DNA of 25,262 bases, taken from the NCBI GenBank assembly GCA_964387775.1, contig CAYLZO010000044.1, forward strand, positions 1-25,262, written 5' to 3'. The notes under the pieces were generated by a model, which saw nothing but the letters and a program-made list of their open reading frames with translations, was not told the origin of the DNA and made no database searches. Shown piece by piece: positions 12,922 to 19,752 of the stretch; the stretch's first letter is position 1, and each line of letters begins with the position of its first letter. The position numbers and the translations under genes are program-made. The stretch is from CAYLZO01 sp964387775. Its GTDB lineage: Bacteria; Chloroflexota; Anaerolineae; JAAYZQ01.

Positions 12922-14184
12922 ATGACACAACGCAAACTCGGCCGCGGCGTCGCCGTCGTCGGGGCGGGCATGAGCAAGTTCGGCGCCTTCCCCGGCCTAT
13001 CGACCCGCGACCTGTTCGTTCAAGCCTTTCAGGAGATGCGCGGTTCGGTGGACAAGGGGCTCGATCCCCGCGACGTCGAGGCGCTCTACATCGGCAACTA
13101 TTCCAGCGACCTGTTCGAGGGCCAGGGCCACACGGCGCCCATCATGGCCGACTGGCTGGGCCTGGCGCCGCGCCCGGCCACTCGCGTCGAGGACGCCTGC
13201 GCCAGCAGCGGCGTGGCCCTGCGGGAAGGCATCATCGCCGTGGCCTCGGGCCTGTACGACGTGGTGCTGGTGGGCGGCATCGAAAAGATGAGCGACCTGC
13301 CCACCGAGCGCGTGACCGACACGCTGGCGACCGCCGGCGACGTCCTCTACGAGATCCCGGCCGGCTTTACCTTCCCCGGCTTTTACGCGGCGATGGCCAC
13401 GGCCTACATGCACCGCTACGGCGCCACGCCCGAGACTTTTATGCGCGTGGGCATGAAGAATCACGACAACGGCGCGCTGAACGACAAGGCCCAGTTCGGG
13501 GCACGCATCGCCGACATCATGGCCGGCAAACGCGCCCGCGCCGAGGCCAAGGGCTACCCCGTGCCCACCTGGGCCGACGAGATGGAGTTCCTGCACGACG
13601 AGCGGGCCAACCCGACCATCGCCTGGCCGATGCGCCTCTTTGACTGCTCGCCCATCTCTGACGGCGCGGCGGCCATCCTGCTGGTTGCTGAGGAGCTGGC
13701 CGGCTCGTTCACCGAGGCGCCGCTGCACGTCGTCGGTTCGGGGCAGGCCAGCGACGTGGCCCTCCACGACCGCGCCGAGCTGACCACGCTGCGCGCAGCG
13801 CGGGTGGCCGGGCAGCAGGCTTTCGAGATGGCCGGCCTCACGCCCGCCGACGTCCACGTCGCCGAAGTCCACGACTGCTTTACCATCGCCGAAGTCATCG
13901 CCACCGAAGACCTGGGCTTTCTCGAGCCCGGCGAGGGCTGGCGCGCCGCCGCTGCGGGCGAGACCGCCCGCAGCGGGCCGCGCCCGATCAACACCTCCGG
14001 CGGGCTCAAGTCGAAAGGCCACCCGGTGGGGGCTTCCGGGGCGGGGCAGGTGGTCGAGATCTGGAAGCAGTTGCGCGGCCAGGCCGGCGAGCGGCAGGTG
14101 TCCGGCGCCAGCCTGGGCTTGACCCACAACGTGGGCGGCACGGGGCAGACGTGCGTCGTGCACATCTTTGAGCGGAGAGATTAG
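12922..14184 (+). CDS. SCP-x-type thiolase / acetyl-CoA acetyltransferase homologue
   Basis: 420 residues. The family cleaves or forms C-C bonds of acyl-CoAs (thiolysis, or retro-aldol cleavage in the Ltp2-type branch). Seen: GVAVVGAGMSKFG N-terminus, EDACASSG with nucleophile Cys93, AEVHDCFTIAE, NTSGGLKSKGHPVGASG and THNVGGTGQTC near the end. These fit the archaeal acetyl-CoA acetyltransferase and SCP-x groups, not the FadA group. Start ATG has GAGGAG 5 nt upstream. The DUF35 gene follows after one hairpin array. Members of this thiolase branch are commonly encoded beside a DUF35 protein and form a complex with it, so the pair is likely one functional unit. Confidence 0.92.
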   Translation: MTQRKLGRGVAVVGAGMSKFGAFPGLSTRDLFVQAFQEMRGSVDKGLDPRDVEALYIGNYSSDLFEGQGHTAPIMADWLGLAPRPATRVEDACASSGVALREGIIAVASGLYDVVLVGGIEKMSDLPTERVTDTLATAGDVLYEIPAGFTFPGFYAAMATAYMHRYGATPETFMRVGMKNHDNGALNDKAQFGARIADIMAGKRARAEAKGYPVPTWADEMEFLHDERANPTIAWPMRLFDCSPISDGAAAILLVAEELAGSFTEAPLHVVGSGQASDVALHDRAELTTLRAARVAGQQAFEMAGLTPADVHVAEVHDCFTIAEVIATEDLGFLEPGEGWRAAAAGETARSGPRPINTSGGLKSKGHPVGASGAGQVVEIWKQLRGQAGERQVSGASLGLTHNVGGTGQTCVVHIFERRD

Positions 14185-14238
14185 ATATTGGGTATTAGAT
14201 ATTGGAATGCGAAGAATATCCAATATCTAATACCCAAT
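14182..14238 (+). repeat. GATATTG heptad hairpin array
   Basis: Perfect 20-bp stem: 14187-14206 pairs with 14219-14238 across a 12-nt loop. The order of variant words on the left arm is mirrored exactly on the right arm. It starts within the TAG of the thiolase gene. Confidence 0.92.
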
Positions 14239-14256
14239 CATGTGAGGGATGAATCC

Positions 14257-14667
14257 ATGAAGCCATTCAGCGGTACATCATTCTACGAGTTTCTGGCGGA
14301 AAACAAGCTGATGGGGGCGCGGTGCGCGTCGTGCGGGGCGTTGCACGTGCCGCCACGCCCCCTCTGCCCGGCCTGCTACGGCGACGAGATAGAGTGGGTG
14401 GGGATGAGCGGCGAGGGCAAGTTGCTGGCCTTCACCACGGTCCACATCGCGCCGACGGCCATGATCGAGGCCGGTTACGACCGCAAGAACCCCTACTGCG
14501 CCGGCATCGTGCAACTGGCCGAAGGCCCGGCCATCAGCGCCCAGATCCTGGGCGTCGATCCGGCCCGGCCGGACGCCATCGAAATTGGCACGCCGCTGCG
14601 TGTTGCCTTCGTCCGGCGGGGCGAGGGGGAGGCGCAGCGGACCTATCTGGCCTTTGAGTCCGGTTAG
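14257..14667 (+). CDS. DUF35 OB-fold zinc-ribbon protein
   Basis: 136 residues. An N-terminal helix is followed by a rubredoxin-like zinc ribbon with two CxxC pairs (CASC and CPAC) and a C-terminal OB fold, the standard DUF35 layout. ATG 14257 is chosen because GAGGG lies 8 nt upstream and because the frame upstream is array sequence. In archaea a DUF35 protein bridges acetoacetyl-CoA thiolase and HMG-CoA synthase; in actinobacterial steroid side-chain degradation a DUF35 domain is required by the Ltp2-type aldolase. Here it follows the thiolase directly and probably binds it and the CoA substrate. Confidence 0.9.
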   Translation: MKPFSGTSFYEFLAENKLMGARCASCGALHVPPRPLCPACYGDEIEWVGMSGEGKLLAFTTVHIAPTAMIEAGYDRKNPYCAGIVQLAEGPAISAQILGVDPARPDAIEIGTPLRVAFVRRGEGEAQRTYLAFESG

Positions 14668-14669
14668 GG

Positions 14670-14753
14670 CCTAACCCATGAAATCCTGGCACATTGAGCA
14701 AGAATTTTGTGGGCAGCGTTTCGCCCTTTTGGTCCCGGCTTGTCCGGGTTAGG
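14670..14753 (+). repeat. Unidentified element with CCTAACCC / GGGTTAGG ends
   Basis: CCTAACCC at 14670-14677 and GGGTTAGG at 14746-14753 are exact inverted ends of an 84-bp AT-richer segment that includes CACATTGAGCAAGAATTTTG. No ORF. It starts 3 bp after the DUF35 stop and abuts the tandem array at 14753. Possibly a small non-autonomous element. Confidence 0.5.
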
Positions 14754-14850
14754 TATTGGATATTGGGTATTGGCGCTGTCTACAATATGTATTGGATATT
14801 GGGTATTGGCGCTGTCTACAATATCTAATCCCCAATATCCAATATCTGCC
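14753..14850 (+). repeat. GATATTG array with a perfect 36-bp tandem duplication
   Basis: Bases 14753-14788 and 14789-14824 are identical 36-mers, each made of TATTGGATATTGGGTATTGG-type words plus the non-word segment CGCTGTCTACAATAT. Complement-orientation words (AATCCCCAATATCC and onward) follow to 14847. It ends before AGGAGG at 14852-14857. Confidence 0.93.
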
Positions 14851-14861
14851 CAGGAGGAAGC

Positions 14862-15659
14862 ATGCCCAGAGTAACCGCCAACAGCATCCAACTCTACTAC
14901 GAACTCCACGGCCCCGGAGACGCCGGCGTGCTGGTGCTGTCCAACGGCGTCTTGATGAGCACCGCCAGTTGGGCCTTCCAGACGCCGGTGCTGTCGCAGC
15001 AAACCCGGCTGCTGCTCTACGACTGCCGGGGCATGTGGCAGTCGGAGCATCCGCCGGGGCCGTATTCGATGGCGCTTCACGCCGACGACCTGGCGGCGCT
15101 GCTCGACGCCCTGGGCATCGAGCGGGCGCACATCGGCGGCACGTCCTACGGGGCGGAAATCAGCCTGGTCTTTGCCCTCAAATACCCCGAGCGGACGCGG
15201 AGCCTGATCGTGACGTCGGGCGTCAGCCACGTGGACCCGCTGTTGCAGGGCATGATCGACACCTGGGACTATGCCGCGCAGGCCCACGACCCGGAGATGC
15301 TCTTCCGCGTCGTCTACCCGCTGACCTTCTCCGAGGACTGGATTGCGGCCAACCGGGCAACCCTCGACCTGGCGCGCGAGCGGTACGAGGCGCTCGATTT
15401 CGACGCTTTTCACGAGCTGCTGGTCAGCTTCTCGGCGCTGGACGTCACCGCCGACCTGCACCACATCGAGGCGCCGGCCCTGGTCGTCGTCGGCGAGCAC
15501 GACCTGGTCAAGCCGCGCAAGTACTCGGAGATCATCGCCCGCGAGATCCCCAACGCCGAGTTCGCCGTCATCCCCCACGCCGGGCACGCGGCCCTGTGGG
15601 AGCAGCCGGGGGTGTTCAACTCGTTGATCCTGGGCTTTTTGGCAAAGCACAGTGGGTAG
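14862..15659 (+). CDS. Alpha/beta-fold hydrolase 3 (3-oxoadipate enol-lactonase-like)
   Basis: 265 residues, the size of PcaD/enol-lactonase-type hydrolases, which have a small cap. Motifs: LVLSNGVLMSTASW oxyanion region, DCRG after strand 4, nucleophile elbow GGTSYGAE with Ser95, GEHDLVKP acidic loop and HAGHAALWEQP with the catalytic His. Unrelated in detail to hydrolases 1 and 2. AGGAGG lies 4 nt before the ATG. The last residues (HSG) and the TAG are part of the GTGGGTA array. The role could be lactone or ester hydrolysis in the pathway; PcaD identity is not claimed because no other beta-ketoadipate gene is present. Confidence 0.85.
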   Translation: MPRVTANSIQLYYELHGPGDAGVLVLSNGVLMSTASWAFQTPVLSQQTRLLLYDCRGMWQSEHPPGPYSMALHADDLAALLDALGIERAHIGGTSYGAEISLVFALKYPERTRSLIVTSGVSHVDPLLQGMIDTWDYAAQAHDPEMLFRVVYPLTFSEDWIAANRATLDLARERYEALDFDAFHELLVSFSALDVTADLHHIEAPALVVVGEHDLVKPRKYSEIIAREIPNAEFAVIPHAGHAALWEQPGVFNSLILGFLAKHSG

Positions 15660-15749
15660 TGATCAGTGGGTAGTGATCAGTGGGTAGTGATCAGTAACGA
15701 GCGACTGACCACTGTCCACTGATCACTAACCACTGATCACTAACCACTG
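15652..15749 (+). repeat. GTGGGTA/GTGATCA heptad hairpin array
   Basis: Left arm is a 14-bp unit (GTGGGTA plus GTGATCA) repeated three times (15652-15693), then an 11-nt loop, then six phased complement-orientation words (15705-15746: CTGACCA, CTGTCCA, CTGATCA, CTAACCA twice alternating). The first word contains the stop of hydrolase 3. Confidence 0.92.
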
Positions 15750-15766
15750 CAACAGGAGGTTGCGGA

Positions 15767-16171
15767 ATGGCTGACAACACCTTTCAACTCGGCCAACGGG
15801 CCACCTTTACCAAGACCGTCACCGAGTCGGACGTGACGACCTTTGCCGGGCTCATCGGTGATTTCAATCCGCTGCACGTGGATGCCGAGTACGCCCGCAA
15901 GAGCCGCTTCGGCCAGCGGGTAGCCCACGGCATGTTTACCGCCGGGCTGATTTCAGCCGTGCTGGGCAACAAGCTGCCCGGCCCTGGTGGCATCTATCTC
16001 AGCCAGCAGATCGAGTTCCTGGCCCCGGTGTTCATCGGCGACACGATCACGGCCACCGCCGAGGTCGTCGCCTGGCAGCCCGAGAAGCGGATCGTCACCC
16101 TGAAGACCGATGCCTACAACCAGGCGGAGAAGCAGGTGGTGACGGGCAAGGCGGTGTTACTGGTGGAGTAA
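15767..16171 (+). CDS. MaoC-like (R)-specific enoyl-CoA hydratase
   Basis: 134 residues, single hot-dog domain of PhaJ length. It should hydrate trans-2-enoyl-CoA to (R)-3-hydroxyacyl-CoA. The hydratase motif is GDFNPLHVDAEYARKSRFG with catalytic Asp32 and His37, followed by VAHGMFTAGL. AGGAGG is 7 nt before the ATG. It lies between hydrolase 3 and ligase 3. An (R)-hydroxy product would match a FabG-type SDR such as the one at 3973-4761. Confidence 0.92.
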   Translation: MADNTFQLGQRATFTKTVTESDVTTFAGLIGDFNPLHVDAEYARKSRFGQRVAHGMFTAGLISAVLGNKLPGPGGIYLSQQIEFLAPVFIGDTITATAEVVAWQPEKRIVTLKTDAYNQAEKQVVTGKAVLLVE

Positions 16172-16277
16172 GGGATCAGGGATCGGGTATCAGGGAATCA
16201 GGTAGCAGGTGACCCGATTCCCGGTACCCGATACCTGATACCTGGTACCCGGTACCCGATACCCGACTCCCGATACC
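16171..16277 (+). repeat. GGTACCC/GATACCT-type array
   Basis: Left words GGGATCA, GGGATCG, GGTATCA; right words CCGATTC, CCGGTAC, CCGATAC, CTGATAC and so on in 7-nt phase. Same family as 7265-7337 and 3861-3941. It begins at the TAA of the MaoC gene and ends just before the GGAGG of ligase 3. Confidence 0.88.
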
Positions 16278-16295
16278 AAACAGATGGAGGAGCTC

Positions 16296-17837
16296 ATGTA
16301 CCATTTCGACTGGATCAGGCGCCACGCCGAGCGCACACCCGACAAGCTGGCGCTGGTGGACGCGCACACGGGCCGGACCTTTACCTATGCCCGGTTCAAC
16401 GAGCGGGCCAATCGCCTGGCGAGCTTTTTGCAGGACACGCTGGGCATCGAGCGGGGCGACCGGGTGTCGATCCTGGCCCAGAACAGCTCTGACTACTACG
16501 AGGTGCTCTTTGCCTGCGGCAAGATGGGCGCCATCCTGAACACCCTAAACTGGCGGCTGGCCGTGCCCGAGCTGGAATACATCCTCGACGACTGCGCGCC
16601 CCGCGTCTTGATCTACGAGCCCGGCTTTGCCGAGGCGGTGGAGGCGCTGCGGCCCCGCATCTCGCCCGAATTCTACGTGGTCATGGGCGAGGCGGCGCCG
16701 GAGGGTGAATGGGCCTACGAGGACGCGCTCGCTGCCGGCGATCCGGTGGGCGTGCCGCTGCCCGAGCTGCCCTACACCGACACCTGGGCCATCCTCTACA
16801 CCTCGGGCACGACGGGCCGGCCCAAGGGCGCCCAGGTCACCTACGGTAACTTTTTCTACAATGCCGTGGGCATGGGCGCGGCCATCGACCTGACCTCGGC
16901 GGACGTCAACCTCAACGTGCTGCCCGCCTTTCACGCCGGCGGCCTGGGCCTCTACGCCGGGCCGATCCTGCACGCCGGCGGCACGCTGGTCGTCATGCGC
17001 GCCTTTGAGCCCGGCGCCTTCCTGCGCCTCATCGAAAAGTGGCGGGCGACCAAGCTGCTGCTGGTGCCCTCCATCTACCTGATGCTGGCCCAGTACCCCG
17101 ATTTCGACCGGCACGACCTGTCGAGCATGGTCCACTGGGGCAGCGGCGGCTCGTCGCTGCCGCCCTCGCTGGTGCAGCAATACGCCGAGCGGGGCATCGT
17201 CATCCAGCAGGGCTTTGGCATGACCGAGACCGGGCCGACGGTCTTTATCATCGACAAGGAAAACGCGCTGCGCAAGGCCGGCTCGGTGGGCAAGCCCGTG
17301 CTCCACACCGACGTGTGCATCATGGACCGCGAGGGCCGCGTGCTCGGCCCGGACGAGGTCGGCGAGCTGTGCATCCGCGGCGGCAACGTGACCAGCGGCT
17401 ACTGGAATCGCCCCGAGGCCACAGCCGAGGCGCTGGTGGTCCACCCTGGAACAGAGGGGCGCTGGCTGCACTCCGGCGACGCGGCCAAGTACGACGACGA
17501 GGGCTTTTACTACATCGTCGACCGCTGGAAGGACATGTTCATCAGCGGCGGCGAGAACGTCTACCCCGCCGAGGTGGAGAACGTGATCTACCACCATCCC
17601 GCCGTGGCCGAGGTAGCCGTCATCGGCGTGCCCCACCCCAAGTGGCAGGAGGTGGGCCGGGCCGTGGTCGCTGTCAAGGAGGGCCAGGCGCTGACCGAGG
17701 CGGACGTCGTCGACTTCTGCCGGGGCAAGCTGGCCAAGTACAAGATTCCAAAATCGGTGGTCTTTGTCGAGGCGCTGCCCCGCACGGCGGCGGGCAAGGT
17801 GTTGAAGCGGGAGTTGCGCGAGGAATTTGGGTATTAG
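16296..17837 (+). CDS. AMP-forming acyl-CoA ligase 3
   Basis: 513 residues. YTSGTTGRPKG phosphate loop from residue 168, FGMTETG, SGD followed by DRWKDMFISGGENVYPAE, and GKVLK with catalytic Lys501, all standard. ATG 16296 is preferred over 16284 because the GGAGG at 16286-16290 overlaps the earlier ATG and because the start MYHFDW matches the start of ligase 2. It lacks both in-frame insertions seen in ligases 1 and 2, so it serves as the uninterrupted reference. The end (FGY, TAG) merges into a GATATTG array. Next gene is an enoyl-CoA hydratase. Substrate unknown. Confidence 0.93.
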   Translation: MYHFDWIRRHAERTPDKLALVDAHTGRTFTYARFNERANRLASFLQDTLGIERGDRVSILAQNSSDYYEVLFACGKMGAILNTLNWRLAVPELEYILDDCAPRVLIYEPGFAEAVEALRPRISPEFYVVMGEAAPEGEWAYEDALAAGDPVGVPLPELPYTDTWAILYTSGTTGRPKGAQVTYGNFFYNAVGMGAAIDLTSADVNLNVLPAFHAGGLGLYAGPILHAGGTLVVMRAFEPGAFLRLIEKWRATKLLLVPSIYLMLAQYPDFDRHDLSSMVHWGSGGSSLPPSLVQQYAERGIVIQQGFGMTETGPTVFIIDKENALRKAGSVGKPVLHTDVCIMDREGRVLGPDEVGELCIRGGNVTSGYWNRPEATAEALVVHPGTEGRWLHSGDAAKYDDEGFYYIVDRWKDMFISGGENVYPAEVENVIYHHPAVAEVAVIGVPHPKWQEVGRAVVAVKEGQALTEADVVDFCRGKLAKYKIPKSVVFVEALPRTAAGKVLKRELREEFGY

Positions 17838-17877
17838 ATGTTGGATATTGCCAATATCCAATATCTAATATCAATTA
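17829..17877 (+). repeat. GATATTG heptad hairpin array
   Basis: GATGTTGGATATTG pairs with CAATATCCAATATC (one G-T wobble) around a 1-nt centre. It supplies the last codons and stop of ligase 3. The following gene has a poor ribosome site. Confidence 0.85.
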
Positions 17878-17897
17878 TCGGGTGAAAAGTACAGAAG

Positions 17898-18659
17898 ATG
17901 CATTCGTTGGTTTTGACAAAAAAGGTAGACATCGTTGCCATCCTGACGCTGAACCGGGCGGAGCGGCACAATAGCCTGGTGCCGGCGCTGCTGGAGGAGA
18001 TGCTGGCGGCGCTGGGGGAGATTGCCGGCGACCCGGGGGTGCGGGCCGTGGTCTTGCAGGCGGCGGGGCGCTCGTTTTCGACGGGCGGCGACGTGGCCGG
18101 ATTCGCCGCGCACCGGGACGACCTGGCCGCCTACGCCGACGAGATCGTCGGCCTGCTGAACCGCGTCATCCTGGCCCTGGTCGAGCTGCCGGCGCCGGTG
18201 GTGGCGGCGGTACACGGCATCGTGACCGGCGGGTCGCTGGGGCTGGTGCTGGGCTGCGACGTGGTGCTGGTCGCGCCCGAGGCCAGTCTCACGCCTTATT
18301 ACACCGTCGTCGGCTTTGGCCCCGACGGTGGCTGGACGGCGATGCTGCCGGCCGTCATCGGGCCGAAGCGGGCCGCCGAGGTGTTGCTGGGCAACCGGAC
18401 CATCCCCGCCGGGCAGGCTGTGGCCTGGGGATTGGCCAGCCGCGTCGTCCCCGCCGACCGTTTGCGCGACGAGGCGCTGGCCGTGGCCCAGGACCTCGCC
18501 GCCAAAAAGCCGGGCAGCGTCCGCCACACCAAGCGGCTGCTGGCTCGCAGTGATCTGGCCGCCCGGCTGGAGGCCGAGCGCGTCCACTTTGTCGAGCAGA
18601 TTGTGACCAGTGAGGCGCGGCAAGGCATCGCTGCCTTTCTGGAGGGAAGGCGCAGATGA
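17898..18659 (+). CDS. Enoyl-CoA hydratase/isomerase family protein (PaaG-like active site)
   Basis: 253 residues, crotonase fold. Oxyanion-hole segments FSTGGDV and GIVTGGSLGL are present. Neither Glu of classical enoyl-CoA hydratases is evident; the segment GFGPDGGW places Asp143 where PaaG-type isomerases have their single catalytic Asp. An isomerase or dehalogenase-like reaction is therefore as likely as hydration. The ATG has only a weak ribosome site. The stop overlaps the next start (ATGA, 18656-18659), so translation of the double MaoC protein is coupled to it. Confidence 0.88.
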   Translation: MHSLVLTKKVDIVAILTLNRAERHNSLVPALLEEMLAALGEIAGDPGVRAVVLQAAGRSFSTGGDVAGFAAHRDDLAAYADEIVGLLNRVILALVELPAPVVAAVHGIVTGGSLGLVLGCDVVLVAPEASLTPYYTVVGFGPDGGWTAMLPAVIGPKRAAEVLLGNRTIPAGQAVAWGLASRVVPADRLRDEALAVAQDLAAKKPGSVRHTKRLLARSDLAARLEAERVHFVEQIVTSEARQGIAAFLEGRRR

Positions 18660-19576
18660 GCATCCAGGTGGGACAAATCGCCAGCATCAAGCGAACTTTC
18701 ACCCAATCCGATTTCGACCGGTTTGCCGCCCTCAGCGGCGACGACAACCCGATCCACGTCGATCCCGAGTTCTCGGCGCGGACCAAATTTGGCCGGACGG
18801 TAGCCCACGGCATGTTCCTCTACAGCGTCGTGTGCGGGGTGCTGAGCAGCCGCCTGCCCGGCCCCGGCACGCGCCAGATCGAGCAGGAGCTGATGTTCCC
18901 CAGCGCCACGCCCACCGGCGAAGAGGTCGAGGTCCGCGTAGAGGTCACCGACGTCCAGCCCACCGATGGCCTCGCCGGCCTGTCCACCCAGATCCTCCGT
19001 CCCGGCGGCACGCCCGGCCTCCAGGGCCGCACCCGCGTCCAGCTACCGCATCCTTCGACTCCGCTCAGGACAGGATTTCCAAGACATAAGGCACAAGGCA
19101 CAATTCCCCAATTCCCCAGTTTCCAGATGCCCGATACCCGATTCCCTGATTCCCGCCTCTTCAAAGGCATGACCCTCGGCCAGCGCGCCACCACCCGCCG
19201 CACCTTCACCGCCGCCGACCTGGCCGAATACGCCTACCTGACCGGCGACCCCAATCCCCTCTACGTCAAGCCCAAGTACGCCCAGAAGGTGGGCCTGGCG
19301 GACGCCCTAGTTCCCGGCGGGCTGCTGGGCGGCCTGTTTTCGTACCTGCTGGGCACCGAGCTGCCCGGCCAGGGGACCAACTATTTGAAGCAGCGGCTGC
19401 ACTTCCCGGCCCCGGCCTACGTGGACCGGGAGCTGACCGCTTCTGTCGAAATCGTGCGCATCCGAGCGGAGAAGCAGTTGATCAACTTGAGCACCCTGTG
19501 CACCGACGCGGCGGACAACGTCGTCTGCCACGGCGAGGCCCTGGTGCTCGTCAGCGACGTGGAACGTGAGACGTAA
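18656..19576 (+). CDS. Double MaoC (hot-dog) protein with one degenerate domain
   Basis: 306 residues. Domain 1 (about 1-135) has the complete hydratase motif GDDNPIHVDPEFSARTKFG with Asp29 and His34. Domain 2 (about 175-300) keeps Asp198 but has Tyr203 in place of His (GDPNPLYVKPKYA) and is probably structural or CoA-binding, as in eukaryotic and actinobacterial MaoC pairs where one half is inactive. The interdomain linker (about 132-167) is encoded by repeat DNA at 19051-19156. The C-terminal DVERET and the TAA stop come from an ACGT-type array. Start ATG has GGAGGGAAGG upstream and overlaps the previous stop. Likely acts on bulky enoyl-CoAs. Confidence 0.88.
   Translation: MSIQVGQIASIKRTFTQSDFDRFAALSGDDNPIHVDPEFSARTKFGRTVAHGMFLYSVVCGVLSSRLPGPGTRQIEQELMFPSATPTGEEVEVRVEVTDVQPTDGLAGLSTQILRPGGTPGLQGRTRVQLPHPSTPLRTGFPRHKAQGTIPQFPSFQMPDTRFPDSRLFKGMTLGQRATTRRTFTAADLAEYAYLTGDPNPLYVKPKYAQKVGLADALVPGGLLGGLFSYLLGTELPGQGTNYLKQRLHFPAPAYVDRELTASVEIVRIRAEKQLINLSTLCTDAADNVVCHGEALVLVSDVERET
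19051..19156 (+). repeat. Repeat-derived interdomain linker of the double MaoC gene
   Basis: Composite: TCCTTCGACTCCGCTCAGGA, then two AAGGCAC words, CAATTCCCC-type words, and CGATACC/CGATTCC words of the 3861-3941 type. Together they encode a ~36-residue Pro/Phe/Gln-rich linker in open frame between the two hot-dog domains. Confidence 0.75.
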
Positions 19577-19648
19577 AACGTATTGCGTGATGCGTGATCC
19601 CGTGGCGCTGTGATTCACGCCTCACGCCTCACGAATCACGTCTCACGA
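19556..19648 (+). repeat. ACGTGAG / CTCACGC heptad hairpin array
   Basis: Left words GACGTGG, AACGTGA, GACGTAA, AACGTAT, TGCGTGA, TGCGTGA in phase from 19556; right words TTCACGC, CTCACGC, CTCACGA, ATCACGT, CTCACGA. The third left word contains the TAA stop of the MaoC gene. The word is unlike those of the other arrays. Confidence 0.88.
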
Positions 19649-19678
19649 AAGGGGGTGATCGAGAGCAAAAACAAGCAC

Positions 19679-19707
19679 TAGACTGAAAGATCGATTTGTG
19701 GTAGAAT
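19679..19707 (+). promoter_or_regulatory. Possible promoter of the Liv-type transporter operon
   Basis: TAGACT (19679-19684; 4 of 6 to the -35 consensus) and TAGAAT (19702-19707) with 17-bp spacing, 46 bp upstream of the lipoprotein ATG and after the hairpin array. Weak -35; assigned because it starts a new functional block and the sequence around it is AT-richer than its surroundings. Confidence 0.4.
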
Positions 19708-19708
19708 A

Positions 19709-19723
19709 GGGGCCATCGGCCCC
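19709..19723 (+). promoter_or_regulatory. Perfect 6-bp inverted repeat in the leader of the transporter operon
   Basis: GGGGCC, ATC, GGCCCC. It lies just after the putative -10 and about 30 bp before the ATG, so it could be an operator or an RNA hairpin in the 5' leader. Function inferred from position only. Confidence 0.4.
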
Positions 19724-19752
19724 CAAATGGTTCATATACAGGAGGAAAAGAA

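Noticed and set aside
14862..15659. PcaD of a beta-ketoadipate pathway
   Set aside because: Fold and size fit, but no other protocatechuate or catechol gene is present in the window.
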